A DNA stretch of 64,000 bases, from positions 62,001 to 126,000 of the forward strand of contig CAJXQI010000012.1 in NCBI GenBank assembly GCA_913058395.1. Direction: 5' to 3'. The translations under genes were made by a program, and so were the position numbers. Source of the DNA: an uncultured Colwellia sp. Lineage in GTDB: Bacteria; Pseudomonadota; Gammaproteobacteria; Enterobacterales; Alteromonadaceae. The notes beneath the pieces were generated by a model, which did no database searches, was not told the origin of the DNA, and saw only the letters and a program-made list of their open reading frames with translations. Below are positions 54,563 through 63,757 of this stretch, piece after piece. The stretch's first letter is position 1. The number at the start of each line of letters is the position of its first letter.

Positions 54563-55738
54563 CTAAATTGGGAACTGCTGATTTAACCAATTAACGACAA
54601 GTGGCATGGTTAAGTTGTCAGATGAACAATGTCCCTGCGTAATTTCTTCTTCTACAACGATGTATTGCCCTTGTGTAGAAGATTCTGCGATTAAGCGCAT
54701 ATCACTTACGGGAGAAATTTTATCACTGCCTTGGTTAATCGCTAACATTGGCACATTTGTTTTTACTTTGCCCAAATACTGTGACGATAACGCTAGTGCT
54801 TCGCCTTGCTGCGACAGTTTATCTTGCGGTAAGTTAAAGCGAGATAATAGTGCATCCCGAGTCATGTCTGGTAGCAATGTCATGATAAAGCCGAACTTTA
54901 GAAATGGGCCGTTTACCGCGCCACACCAGCTAATAGCACCAGCAATATCATCACTATTGGTGAAGGCAGTTTTAATTGCCGCGTTGCCACCAAAACTTTT
55001 CCCCATTAAGACAATTTTATCTGACTGTAGTCGAGGGTCTTGCTTAAGCTTTTTAATAAGTTGTTGATGAATAACATTAGTACGATTAGTGTGTTGTGCA
55101 AAACTATTATTGCTGCCTAGACCTGGTAAATCAAAAGTTACCATCGCCCAACCTGCTTCCTTAATATAATCGCGATAAATAGGGTAAAGCTGAGTTAATG
55201 CGTGGTCGCTGCCATTTGTCATCACTAAAACAGGCATCACCTTATTCGGTTGCTGCTTGGGTAAATGCAAAAAGGCTTTTGCTTCGCCATCTTGAGTTGA
55301 AACGGTGATCTGCTCTAGTACAGAGCCATCGCTTTCAACAGCTTGTTGATAATTCTTTAAGGCATTTTGGTATGAATCATTAGAACGAGGTTGCTCGTTG
55401 ATAAACGGGTACGCTGCAATGGTGTAGTACAGACTTGCCGCTAGAAAATCACCATCGGCATTTGCCTGCTGACCTGCGTTGTCCCATTCATAATGCCAAT
55501 TGCCACTTTTATATTCGCTGGTTGCAAGGTCAAAACGAGTGTCTTGATTTTGATTTTTCGCTTCAATACGATTAATAACTTGCGTTAAAATTTGTTTGTT
55601 TGCACCAGATGCTTGCCAGCCACTTTGACGTAAGTCGCGGTACCAATCATCTTGACCTTGAAAATAACGTATTGATGATGAACACGCTGTTAATGCCAGT
55701 ACTGCCGTTAGGCAAAATAATTTTGTTGTTTTTTTCAT
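54563..55738 (-). CDS. Lipoprotein alpha/beta hydrolase, FrsA-like
   Basis: 391 residues with a lipoprotein signal (LFCLTAVLALTACSSS, lipobox Cys). The body matches the FrsA/DUF1100 alpha/beta hydrolase type: a helical N-terminal part (YSGN-type stretch SEYKSGNWHYEWDNAG), then the hydrolase core with nucleophile Ser in LMGKSFGGNAAIKTA, Asp in INQGSDKISPVSD and His in ITQGHCSSD. It should be anchored in the membrane facing the periplasm, unlike cytoplasmic FrsA. The substrate is unknown. Confidence 0.85.
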   Translation of the reverse strand: MKKTTKLFCLTAVLALTACSSSIRYFQGQDDWYRDLRQSGWQASGANKQILTQVINRIEAKNQNQDTRFDLATSEYKSGNWHYEWDNAGQQANADGDFLAASLYYTIAAYPFINEQPRSNDSYQNALKNYQQAVESDGSVLEQITVSTQDGEAKAFLHLPKQQPNKVMPVLVMTNGSDHALTQLYPIYRDYIKEAGWAMVTFDLPGLGSNNSFAQHTNRTNVIHQQLIKKLKQDPRLQSDKIVLMGKSFGGNAAIKTAFTNSDDIAGAISWCGAVNGPFLKFGFIMTLLPDMTRDALLSRFNLPQDKLSQQGEALALSSQYLGKVKTNVPMLAINQGSDKISPVSDMRLIAESSTQGQYIVVEEEITQGHCSSDNLTMPLVVNWLNQQFPI

Positions 55739-55759
55739 TACTAAACCCTGATCAAATAT

Positions 55760-55779
55760 AGCAGGAGTTTCCTCCTGCT
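55760..55779 (-). terminator. Stable hairpin after the MipA/OmpV gene
   Basis: On the minus strand AGCAGGAG-GAAA-CTCCTGCT, an 8-bp stem closed by a GNRA tetraloop, followed by ATATTTG. It is either a weak intrinsic terminator or an mRNA-stabilising hairpin. Confidence 0.6.
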
Positions 55780-55807
55780 GTTTTCAGTTATACCAATAAG
55801 TAAATGA

Positions 55808-56581
55808 TTAGAATCGGTAGCCGAAGCCTATAGCCGCACCAAAAATATTGGTACTGTCAACAAGGTCTGAATCAGTGATAGAGCTGTCTAATTTGCCCGC
55901 TTCTAGTAAACCTTGAACGTAGAAACTTTCACTAACTTGATAAGAAGCAATAGCTTTCACACCGTAACTGATGCCACTGTCGGCTTTGTATGCGCTATTA
56001 ATTTTATGGTTTAGTGGATTGTTCATCTCATCTTCAGTAATACCAAAGTAATAGTTTTGGTAGTCGGCACTGTCGTATCTAACATAACCTTTCAGTTTGA
56101 AAACATAGCTGTCAGAAACCCATTTACGACTTGCATCTAATTCAAGCGACATACCTTCGCCGTTGTATAGAGGGGTAATAGTGGTAACAACAGGGCCAGT
56201 ATTAAAAGCCGCGCTGAAGCCGTATTCCATCTTACCTTCGCGTTCTTCAAAACCTTTATATCCTTCTGATAAATCATTAGCTTCTAAGTCAAAGCCTTCG
56301 AACGGTCGAATGATTGTCGCGAATTGAAAGTTCTTGTTTTCAATAAAGCGGTAGCCAAGTTCGTTGCCTTGCCAATAAAAACCACCTTGTTTAATACTGC
56401 CAGCAATAATGGGAATACTGTCGTTACTAACGTCAACGAAAGGAGAAGATTCTACTTTAATACCTAGACCGATGTTTAGGCGGTCAGGGCCGTTTGAAAT
56501 TTCAACGCTTTGTGCTGCTGAAGAAACTAAAGCAAGAGTAGGAAGAGTAATAGCTGTTAAAAATTTATTTAACGTATTCAT
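55808..56581 (-). CDS. MipA/OmpV family outer-membrane protein
   Basis: 257 residues with a signal peptide (FLTAITLPTLALVSSAAQS). The mature protein is a small beta-barrel: the region ELGYRFIENKNFQFATIIRP, the YYFGITEDEM segment and the final GAAIGFGYRF with C-terminal Phe are typical of MipA/OmpV. Members act as scaffold for murein enzymes or as porin-like proteins. The role here is unknown. It has a 181-bp upstream gap, which also holds the terminator of the next gene. Confidence 0.88.
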   Translation of the reverse strand: MNTLNKFLTAITLPTLALVSSAAQSVEISNGPDRLNIGLGIKVESSPFVDVSNDSIPIIAGSIKQGGFYWQGNELGYRFIENKNFQFATIIRPFEGFDLEANDLSEGYKGFEEREGKMEYGFSAAFNTGPVVTTITPLYNGEGMSLELDASRKWVSDSYVFKLKGYVRYDSADYQNYYFGITEDEMNNPLNHKINSAYKADSGISYGVKAIASYQVSESFYVQGLLEAGKLDSSITDSDLVDSTNIFGAAIGFGYRF

Positions 56582-56720
56582 AATAAACCTTTATAGGTGG
56601 TATTGACTAAAGTGTGGGAATTATAGAGAGGCAATTGTCAACTAAATGTCACTTTGGGTGAATAAAATGAACGCTAGGTTTTTGATTGTGGTAGGTTGAT
56701 ATAAATATTATTGTGAAATA

Positions 56721-56747
56721 AAAATGGCTACGTAAGTAGCCATTTTA
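56721..56747 (-). terminator. Terminator of the 723-residue lipoprotein gene
   Basis: Perfect 11-bp stem AAAATGGCTAC / GTAGCCATTTT with a GTAA loop, symmetric and flanked by A/T runs. It lies just past the stop codon at 56763. Confidence 0.85.
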
Positions 56748-56762
56748 TTACCTTAAAAAATA

Positions 56763-58934
56763 CTATTTAGACTTATAATATTTTTGCATTATTGATTTTT
56801 TCGACAATGTATTGGGTAGGTTGGGCTTTGTACGTTGTGGTACCGCAAAGCTTGATGGTAGAGAGTTGTAATCAATCCATGCATTAATTGCATCGATGGT
56901 GACTTCGCCGTTCTCATCAACGACAAAGTCAAATACATGCCAGTATGACGTTGCCTCACCTTGAGGTGGTGAAAAGATTCTAATTTGAGATTCCAGGTTA
57001 AGTTCAACACGAGTTGGAGACTCTAAAATATCACTGCTTCCCGCGTATTTTTTTACTATGTATTGATAGCGACCGGCGAATGGAAACGCAGGAATAGTTA
57101 ACACTTCAGGGCCAAAGCTACTTGTATCATCAACATCTAAATAAATGTGAGTATCTCCAATCGTGATGTCTTTATCACCAAAGTACAGGTGGAATGTTTC
57201 GCCCGCATTATCAGAAGGACCATAAAAGTGTGTATCTAGATCGCGAGGGTTTTCACCCCAAGTTAATTTAACCGTTGAAGTTGCAGGCGATAAAACAATA
57301 CATTCTTCGATAGTGATATCTTCACTTCGAACATTTTGAGATAGTGTTCTACTTTGGCTACCTTGAGAGCCACTGATCAGAACTGTACTATTTGTTTTAA
57401 CTGCAATGGTAAATTGACCATTTTCATCACTAAAAGCTGTGGCAGAGCCATTATAGTCTCTTCCTGTCGAGATCATTTTTGCGCCGTTAATAACAGCATT
57501 TTCGCTATCAACAACACAGCCATGAATATAAACAGTTTCATAAACTCGATCAGCATTCCAGGTAGTAAAGTGACTTACTTGGCCTTGATAATATGACTCG
57601 CCATTAAGGGTAACTTTTTCTGCTTCACCTTCTTTTACCCAAATACCGTGTTGTTCATCAAAGTAATATAATGGAATGGTTTCAGGTGCTGATGTAGAGT
57701 TGCTGGCAACTGGAATTCTAATTAATGCTTGTTTGTTTTCGGCAACATTAATATTTGCGCCACTTTCATCAGACAATACAACGTTGATTGCACCAAAAGA
57801 CTCTATCGGCATTAATTCATCATTGGCCATGGTAACCATGTCGCCGGGCATAACATTAATGTCGACGCTAGGATCTATGATAGTTACTTGTGCGCTGACT
57901 TGCCCGTCAATTGCTTGGCCATCTTCTCGTACTAAACTTGCTGCCGAAAACTCTAGTAAGTTTTCTCCTTGATATTCAATATTGACAGCAACGCTTGGGT
58001 CAAATGATGTTGTTACATGACTTGGCAATAATGCTATATGCTGGTTTTGCAAAATGTCATTAGCATTAATTATTATAGACTGCTCTGAAAAGCTACTTAA
58101 GCTTGCAGAAAGAGTTGTTTGAGCTGCTAATAGCGTGTCTAATACTTTTAATTGGAATAAGCCTGTTTCATCAGTAGTCGATGATGCGACTTCACTTTCA
58201 CTACTAAATAGTGACAAACTCACACCATCAAGTGCTTCCCCTGTGTAGTAATTTACCGCAGTACCAAAAATATCCTGGTAAACAAGAACATCTAATGAAA
58301 ATGAATAATTAACTGTTTCGGTTGCGTCTTCATTACCATCACTTATTGCTATATCAATTGCGAAGTCACTTGACTCTTCGATATCTGCTTGCCATTCGAT
58401 TAAGCCTGTTGACGATAAAGTCATTCCTTGTGGTGCAGAAACCAACTCGAAAGTAATATCTTGGCCATTATTTTGATCATCCACATCACTAACCATTATT
58501 TGATAAGAAAATAGTGATTTGTTATCAATTGTTTGAACTAAATCTGTTGATAGTAATTCTAATTGGTCGTTGACAGGCTGTACTGCAATTGCAAATGTTT
58601 GAGACATACTGGTAGTGTCTGAATTTGTCACAGTAATTGTTACTTCACCGGAGGTCACTACTCCTTCTAAAGGCAACCATGTAATTAAGCCAGAACTTGA
58701 TATTTCCATACCAGATGGGCTATTTTCAATTGCATATGTAGGGTTGTTAGCACCTGATGTAACAACTTGATAAGTGTATGATAAGTCTTCTGTTGCACTA
58801 ATATTTGCTGTTGAAGTGATTGCAAAGTTTTCAACTTCTACTTCTTTTGCGGGAGATGATGAGTCACTTCCCCCACAACCAGCCAATAAGCCAGTTATGA
58901 GCACGTAACTACATTTATGATTCAATAAACCCAT
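56763..58934 (-). CDS. Large surface lipoprotein with Ig-like and carboxypeptidase-regulatory-like domains
   Basis: 723 residues with a lipoprotein signal (YVLITGLLAGCGG). Residues about 35-125 and 126-230 are two putative Ig (He_PIG-like) domains, each with a GLI-W motif (SSSGLITWLP, SSTGLIEWQA). Residues about 235-310 resemble a carboxypeptidase regulatory-like fold (VNYYTGEALDGVSLSLF). A second one lies about 470-545. Residues about 555-690 have the motif LTWGENPRDLDTHFYGP and a beta-sandwich pattern as in DUF2135/YfaP-like proteins. It is probably exposed at the cell surface. No enzymatic motif is visible. The function is unknown. Confidence 0.8.
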   Translation of the reverse strand: MGLLNHKCSYVLITGLLAGCGGSDSSSPAKEVEVENFAITSTANISATEDLSYTYQVVTSGANNPTYAIENSPSGMEISSSGLITWLPLEGVVTSGEVTITVTNSDTTSMSQTFAIAVQPVNDQLELLSTDLVQTIDNKSLFSYQIMVSDVDDQNNGQDITFELVSAPQGMTLSSTGLIEWQADIEESSDFAIDIAISDGNEDATETVNYSFSLDVLVYQDIFGTAVNYYTGEALDGVSLSLFSSESEVASSTTDETGLFQLKVLDTLLAAQTTLSASLSSFSEQSIIINANDILQNQHIALLPSHVTTSFDPSVAVNIEYQGENLLEFSAASLVREDGQAIDGQVSAQVTIIDPSVDINVMPGDMVTMANDELMPIESFGAINVVLSDESGANINVAENKQALIRIPVASNSTSAPETIPLYYFDEQHGIWVKEGEAEKVTLNGESYYQGQVSHFTTWNADRVYETVYIHGCVVDSENAVINGAKMISTGRDYNGSATAFSDENGQFTIAVKTNSTVLISGSQGSQSRTLSQNVRSEDITIEECIVLSPATSTVKLTWGENPRDLDTHFYGPSDNAGETFHLYFGDKDITIGDTHIYLDVDDTSSFGPEVLTIPAFPFAGRYQYIVKKYAGSSDILESPTRVELNLESQIRIFSPPQGEATSYWHVFDFVVDENGEVTIDAINAWIDYNSLPSSFAVPQRTKPNLPNTLSKKSIMQKYYKSK

Positions 58935-59333
58935 TTTTAATCCTTGTTGTTGTCCATAATAACGTTTGATTTTTTGATAAAAAGCACTTCTTGCTTTCGC
59001 GGGGGATTTTATTATATGTAAACTGTTATTAAAAGAGGGCGATTGTACAAAAATAAGATAAAAATATTAATCAGTAGTATATGTGTATTGTTAGTCTATT
59101 CTATTGTTATTAAAATAAAATTTATAAATTAACTAGGCGTTACAGTAACGAGCGAGTGGTTAAGAATTAGTAATATTTCTTGTTTTCGATCTGAGGGTAA
59201 TAGTAGATTCGGTTAAAATTCATTAAGATTTTATTGGTTCTAAAGGGAAAAAGGATTTCATGCGAAAATAAAGGTAAATAACGTATGAATATTGGATTTA
59301 TGGACAGTAAACCTAGTGGGTTTCAGTTGAGAA
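58935..59333. other. 399-bp AT-rich intergenic region
   Basis: Between the lipoprotein gene start (minus strand) and the MDR oxidoreductase stop. It holds the lipoprotein promoter and 5' leader on the minus strand. I see no gene, no repeat shared with the MITE at 2991, and no convincing terminator for the oxidoreductase. Confidence 0.5.
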
Positions 59334-60359
59334 TTATCTTATTTCTACTATCTGCTTACCAGTAAAACCACCATCAATTTGCGTGTGCAGTGCTTTCGAA
59401 ATACTTTGTGCGTCAAAATCGACAAGCGCTAGTTCTGGCACTGATACATCACCGCTGGCGACATTTTCTAATAGTAGTTTACTCATAAAGCTCATATGTT
59501 GTTGTGCACATAAACTATTGGCTAACCAAGCACCGCCTAAAGAAACGATGCTAATATTAGGAGCTTTTCTAAACATTAATTCTGCCGGCAATGCAGGTAA
59601 TGTTTTTAAACAAGCAATACGACCACAAAAACGCATGAGTTCGATATTTCTTACGGTTGTTTCGCCGCCAATAGAATCTACCACGGCATCAAAACCTTGT
59701 GGCCCTAAAGTGGAACGAATTTTTTCACATAATTTTTTATCGTTGTAATCAAAAACGACATCGGCACCCAATTTTTTCACCAGTTTGTGATTACGTTTAG
59801 CAGCTGTTGTGAAAACATCTGCGCCGCGTTGTTTAGCAAACTGAATAGCAAATTGGCCGACAGCACCAGCACCGGCTTCGATAAAAACAGTATCGCCTTC
59901 AACGATTTTAATTTTTTCTAAGGCAATTAGTGCCGACATACCAGCACAAGGAATAGTGGCGGCAATATTGGACTTTACGCCATCAGGAATAACTGACACT
60001 GCAAAGTTAGCTACTTTTGCATACTCACTCAATACGCCATGTTGTGATAGGTTCGAATGCCACATCACTCGGTCGCCAACGCTAGGAAAGCTGCCTTTGT
60101 TAGCTTGTACTACGGTGCCAACGGCATCGAGCCCTAAAATGTGTGGGTATTGCCACTGACTAAAGCCTGTTTTAGCAAACTGCGCATCTAATGGATTTAA
60201 CCCAACCGCTTCAACCTTGACTAAAATTTCATTTTCATCACATTGCGGTAATGGCAACGTAAGCTCAGCAAGCTGAATTTGCTCATTGGGCTTTTCTAAA
60301 ACAATTGCTTTCATTGTTTTGGGTAAATCGTATAGTTGCGCAGTAATGTTAGCGGGCAT
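59334..60359 (-). CDS. MDR family zinc-type/quinone oxidoreductase
   Basis: 341 residues of the medium-chain dehydrogenase/reductase family. Substrate domain (VEAVGLNPLDAQFAKTGF, HILGLDAVGTV) and Rossmann domain with NAD(P) motif EAGAGAVGQFAIQFAKQRGA are intact. The Cys/His ligands of a catalytic zinc are missing, so it belongs with quinone-oxidoreductase/YhdH-type members. An internal ATG 45 bp downstream (MKAIVLEK) matches the usual family start, so the first 15 residues may not be translated. The substrate is unknown. Confidence 0.88.
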   Translation of the reverse strand: MPANITAQLYDLPKTMKAIVLEKPNEQIQLAELTLPLPQCDENEILVKVEAVGLNPLDAQFAKTGFSQWQYPHILGLDAVGTVVQANKGSFPSVGDRVMWHSNLSQHGVLSEYAKVANFAVSVIPDGVKSNIAATIPCAGMSALIALEKIKIVEGDTVFIEAGAGAVGQFAIQFAKQRGADVFTTAAKRNHKLVKKLGADVVFDYNDKKLCEKIRSTLGPQGFDAVVDSIGGETTVRNIELMRFCGRIACLKTLPALPAELMFRKAPNISIVSLGGAWLANSLCAQQHMSFMSKLLLENVASGDVSVPELALVDFDAQSISKALHTQIDGGFTGKQIVEIR

Positions 60360-60490
60360 AAAGTATAGAGCTCATTGATTAATTTATGGTTTCAGCGGCT
60401 GTTAATTGCTGATAGCTGTTCATCTGCATAATTAACACTAAAATAGTGAAACCAATATTACTTTTTTAGCTATTAAAGCATTCTGTTACA

Positions 60491-60525
60491 CATCTAACAA
60501 CTGTAAGTATGGAAATTGTTAGATG
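60491..60525. repeat. 10-bp perfect inverted repeat after the RND pump gene
   Basis: CATCTAACAA (60491-60500) / TTGTTAGATG (60516-60525) with a 15-nt spacer in the 245-bp gap downstream of the RND gene and upstream of the oxidoreductase. No T-run follows. It could be an operator or weak terminator. Confidence 0.45.
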
Positions 60526-60604
60526 CGCTTCATTTATCTTAAATAATGTGATTTGGTTAATCACAGTCATTTAAACATTGTCGTTTATTACCTTAAGCGT
60601 GGGT

Positions 60605-63600
60605 CTATTCAGCGACCTTTTGTTGTTTACTTTTACTCAGTAGCATGTAAAAAACAGGCGTAAATAGCAGTCCGAATATGGTGACACCTATCATGCCTGA
60701 AAATACCGCATTACCCATAGCGTGTCGCATTTCAGAACCTGCACCGGTTGCTAATACTAGTGGTACTACGCCAGCCGTAAAAGCTATCGATGTCATTAAT
60801 ATTGGCCGTAAACGCATACGACAGGCTTCAATAATAGCGTCTAAATGCGATAAACCTTTTTCATGTTGGTCTTTAGCAAATTCGATCATTAAGATGGCAT
60901 TTTTCGACGCTAGGGCCACCAATACAATTAACGCTATTTGTGTAAAAATATTGTTGTCTGAGCCTACCAACCACACGCCTAATAATGCTGAGAATATGGT
61001 CATTGGCACAATTAATATAATTGCTAATGGTAAGCGTAAACTCTCGTATTGTGCGGCAAGCACCATAAATACTAGCAATACCACTAACGGGAAAACATAC
61101 ACCATGGTATTGCCAGCTAATATTTGCTGATAGGTTACTTCGGTCCATTCATATTCAATACCTTGTTCTAAGGTACTTGCTAATATCAACTCAATTGCCT
61201 TTTGTGCTTGGTCAGAGCTATAACCTGGCGCTGGGCTACCGTTTAATTCAGCGGTAGGATAACCGTTGTAATGCATCACACGGTCAGGGCCAGTGGTTGG
61301 CGTTACGGTTAGCACTGAACCTAGCGGCACCATGTCACCTTGACGGTTACGTACTTTTAGATTCAATATTTGTGCGGGATCTTGTCTAAATTCAGCATCT
61401 GCTTGTGCTTTAACTTGATAGGTACGACCGAATAAGTTGAAATCATTAACATAAACAGAGCCTAAATAAACTTGTAGTGCGTCAAATACTTCGTCTAATG
61501 GAATGCCTTGAATAAGTGCTTGCTCACGGTCAATATCAATATCCATTTGTGGTACTTGAATACGAAAACTAGAGTATAAGCCCATTAATGCTGGATCTTT
61601 TCTCGCATTGTTAATAACCGCTTGCAGGTTATTAAATAACACTTCAAAACCCTTGTTAGCGCGGTCTTCAATTTGCAGCTTAAAACCACCGGTAGTGCCT
61701 AAACCTTGAATTGGCGGTGGTGGAAATACCGCAACAAATGCCGCGTCAATCGCGGTAAATCGTTGATTTAGCTGAGCGGCAATTGCCATTGCTGATTTGC
61801 TTGGGTCTTGTCTATCGGTAAAAGCATCAAGCGGGGTAAATACAATCGCGCTATTTGGACTATTAGTAAAACCATTGACTGACAGCCCCGGGAAGGCAAC
61901 GGTATGTGCAACACCAGGCACTTGCAGGGCAATTTCTTCCATTTGTTCAACAACTGCTTGTGTACGGTCTAAGCTCGCTGCATCAGGTAGTTGCGCAATA
62001 GCCACTAAGTACTGTTTGTCTTGTGCGGGAATGAATCCGCCCGGTACTTGGTTAAATAAAGTTATTGTGCCGCCGACTAATGCAATATAAATGAAGCCGA
62101 CGAGTACGCTCATACGAATGAGTTTCTGCACCAGTTTTTGATATCCATTTGCGCCTTTATCAAATACCTTGTTAAAAGGCGTGAATAGCCACTTACCAAA
62201 TAGCGCATTGAGTAAAACGGTTAATTTATCTGGCTTACTGTCGTGAGATTTCAATAGCAATGCTGCTAATGCTGGCGATAGCGTTAACGAGTTAAAGGCT
62301 GAAATAAATGTAGAAATAGTAATAGTTAAGGCAAATTGTTTATAAAATTCACCTGATAAACCACTGATAAAGGCGGTTGGAATAAATACCGCACCCAATA
62401 CCAAAGCAATTGCAATAATAGGCCCTGTTACCTCTGTCATAGCAACACGTGTTGCCTCTAACGGTGATAAGCCTTTTTCAATATTACGCTCAACATTTTC
62501 AACTACGACAATAGCATCATCGACGACAATACCAATGGCCAGTACTAAACCAAAAAGCGATAGTGTGTTGATAGAAATGCCTAACCATTGCATAACAGCA
62601 AAAGTACCAATTAGGGAAACAGGCACGGCAATCAATGGGATAATTGATGCTCTCCAGGTTTGTAAGAACAAAATTACCACGATAACCACTAACACTATGG
62701 CTTCTAATAGCGTGGTAATAACCGCGTCAATTGAGCCACGGACGAATACCGTTGGGTCATAAACAATGTCGTACTCAACACCGGCAGGAAAGCTTTTAGA
62801 AAGTTCTGCCATAGTTGCGCGCACTTGATCAGATAACTCTATTGCATTTGACCCTGGGCGTTGAAAAATAGGCATGGCTAGCGCAGGTTGACCGTCAAGC
62901 AAGGCGCGTAATGAATAATTGTCTTGGCCTAAATCTAGTCGAGCAACATCTTTAAGGCGAGTAATTTGCCCTTGTTGACCAATTTTTATAATAACTTGTT
63001 CAAATTCTTCAATGCTATTCAAACGACCTTTAACATTGAGCAAGACTTGAAATTGGTTGTCGTTAGCAGCAGGTTGAGCGCCTAAACTGCCAGCGGCAAC
63101 TTGTTGGTTTTGTTCACGTAAAGCGGCAATAACATCATTGGCGGTAAGTTCACGAGCTGATAATGCGTCAGGATTTAACCAAACCCGCATTGAGTATTGA
63201 CCACCACCAAATAATTTTACATCACCGACGCCGTCTAAACGGGTAATTTGGTCTTTAATGTATAAGTCAGCATAGTTAGATAAGTAAGCCGTATCATGAG
63301 TTTTTTCAGGTGAATAAAGATGCACCACCATAGTTAAGTTAGGTGATGATTTTTCTGCAACCACACCTAGTCGCTGCACTTCTTGTGGTAAACGTGGCAA
63401 TGCACTGTTTACGCGATTTTGCACTTGCACTTGTGCTCGGTCTAAATCTGTTCCTAAAGCAAAAGTCACGGTAAGTGTCATGCGGCCATCGCTAGTTGCT
63501 TGTGAAAACATGTACAACATATTTTCGGTGCCATTAATCTCTTGCTCTAATGGTGTTGCTACTGTTTGGCCAATAACTTCAGGGTTTGCTCCCGGGTAAC

Positions 63601-63748
63601 TCGCGGTAACAACAACTGTTGGTGGTACAACTTCAGGGTATTCACTAACCGGTAATTGAAATAACGAGATGCCACCCGCAATTAAAATAACCAGTGATAA
63701 CATGGCCGCAAAAATCGGCCGTTGGATGAAAAAATGTGAAAATTTCAT
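60605..63748 (-). CDS. RND efflux pump inner-membrane subunit (HAE-1 type)
   Basis: 1047 residues, the usual AcrB/MexB length. The pump exports drugs and other amphiphiles, driven by proton flux, with an adaptor and an outer-membrane channel. N-terminus MKFSHFFIQRPIFAAMLSLV, the proton-relay pair in GIVVDDAIVVVENVE (TM4), two large periplasmic loops and the repeat half with KNAILMIEFAKDQHEKGL are all typical of HAE-1 pumps. The adaptor gene lies 9 bp upstream on the same strand. No TolC-like gene follows; the channel must be encoded elsewhere. Confidence 0.96.
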   Translation of the reverse strand: MKFSHFFIQRPIFAAMLSLVILIAGGISLFQLPVSEYPEVVPPTVVVTASYPGANPEVIGQTVATPLEQEINGTENMLYMFSQATSDGRMTLTVTFALGTDLDRAQVQVQNRVNSALPRLPQEVQRLGVVAEKSSPNLTMVVHLYSPEKTHDTAYLSNYADLYIKDQITRLDGVGDVKLFGGGQYSMRVWLNPDALSARELTANDVIAALREQNQQVAAGSLGAQPAANDNQFQVLLNVKGRLNSIEEFEQVIIKIGQQGQITRLKDVARLDLGQDNYSLRALLDGQPALAMPIFQRPGSNAIELSDQVRATMAELSKSFPAGVEYDIVYDPTVFVRGSIDAVITTLLEAIVLVVIVVILFLQTWRASIIPLIAVPVSLIGTFAVMQWLGISINTLSLFGLVLAIGIVVDDAIVVVENVERNIEKGLSPLEATRVAMTEVTGPIIAIALVLGAVFIPTAFISGLSGEFYKQFALTITISTFISAFNSLTLSPALAALLLKSHDSKPDKLTVLLNALFGKWLFTPFNKVFDKGANGYQKLVQKLIRMSVLVGFIYIALVGGTITLFNQVPGGFIPAQDKQYLVAIAQLPDAASLDRTQAVVEQMEEIALQVPGVAHTVAFPGLSVNGFTNSPNSAIVFTPLDAFTDRQDPSKSAMAIAAQLNQRFTAIDAAFVAVFPPPPIQGLGTTGGFKLQIEDRANKGFEVLFNNLQAVINNARKDPALMGLYSSFRIQVPQMDIDIDREQALIQGIPLDEVFDALQVYLGSVYVNDFNLFGRTYQVKAQADAEFRQDPAQILNLKVRNRQGDMVPLGSVLTVTPTTGPDRVMHYNGYPTAELNGSPAPGYSSDQAQKAIELILASTLEQGIEYEWTEVTYQQILAGNTMVYVFPLVVLLVFMVLAAQYESLRLPLAIILIVPMTIFSALLGVWLVGSDNNIFTQIALIVLVALASKNAILMIEFAKDQHEKGLSHLDAIIEACRMRLRPILMTSIAFTAGVVPLVLATGAGSEMRHAMGNAVFSGMIGVTIFGLLFTPVFYMLLSKSKQQKVAE

Positions 63749-63757
63749 TATTTATCC

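Noticed and set aside
54606-55067. 153-codon frame antisense to the FrsA-like gene
   Set aside because: It lies wholly inside a well-supported gene and is Ser/Cys-rich in the way antisense frames usually are.
55790-55815. TACCAAT followed by AAGTAAATGATTAG, similar to the left end of the 2991 element
   Set aside because: Only about 20 bp match with a gap, there is no second inverted repeat, and the similarity runs into a coding end. Probably chance.
60678-61130. 150-codon frame antisense to the RND pump gene
   Set aside because: The RND gene is certain on the opposite strand, and the frame has no protein family signature.
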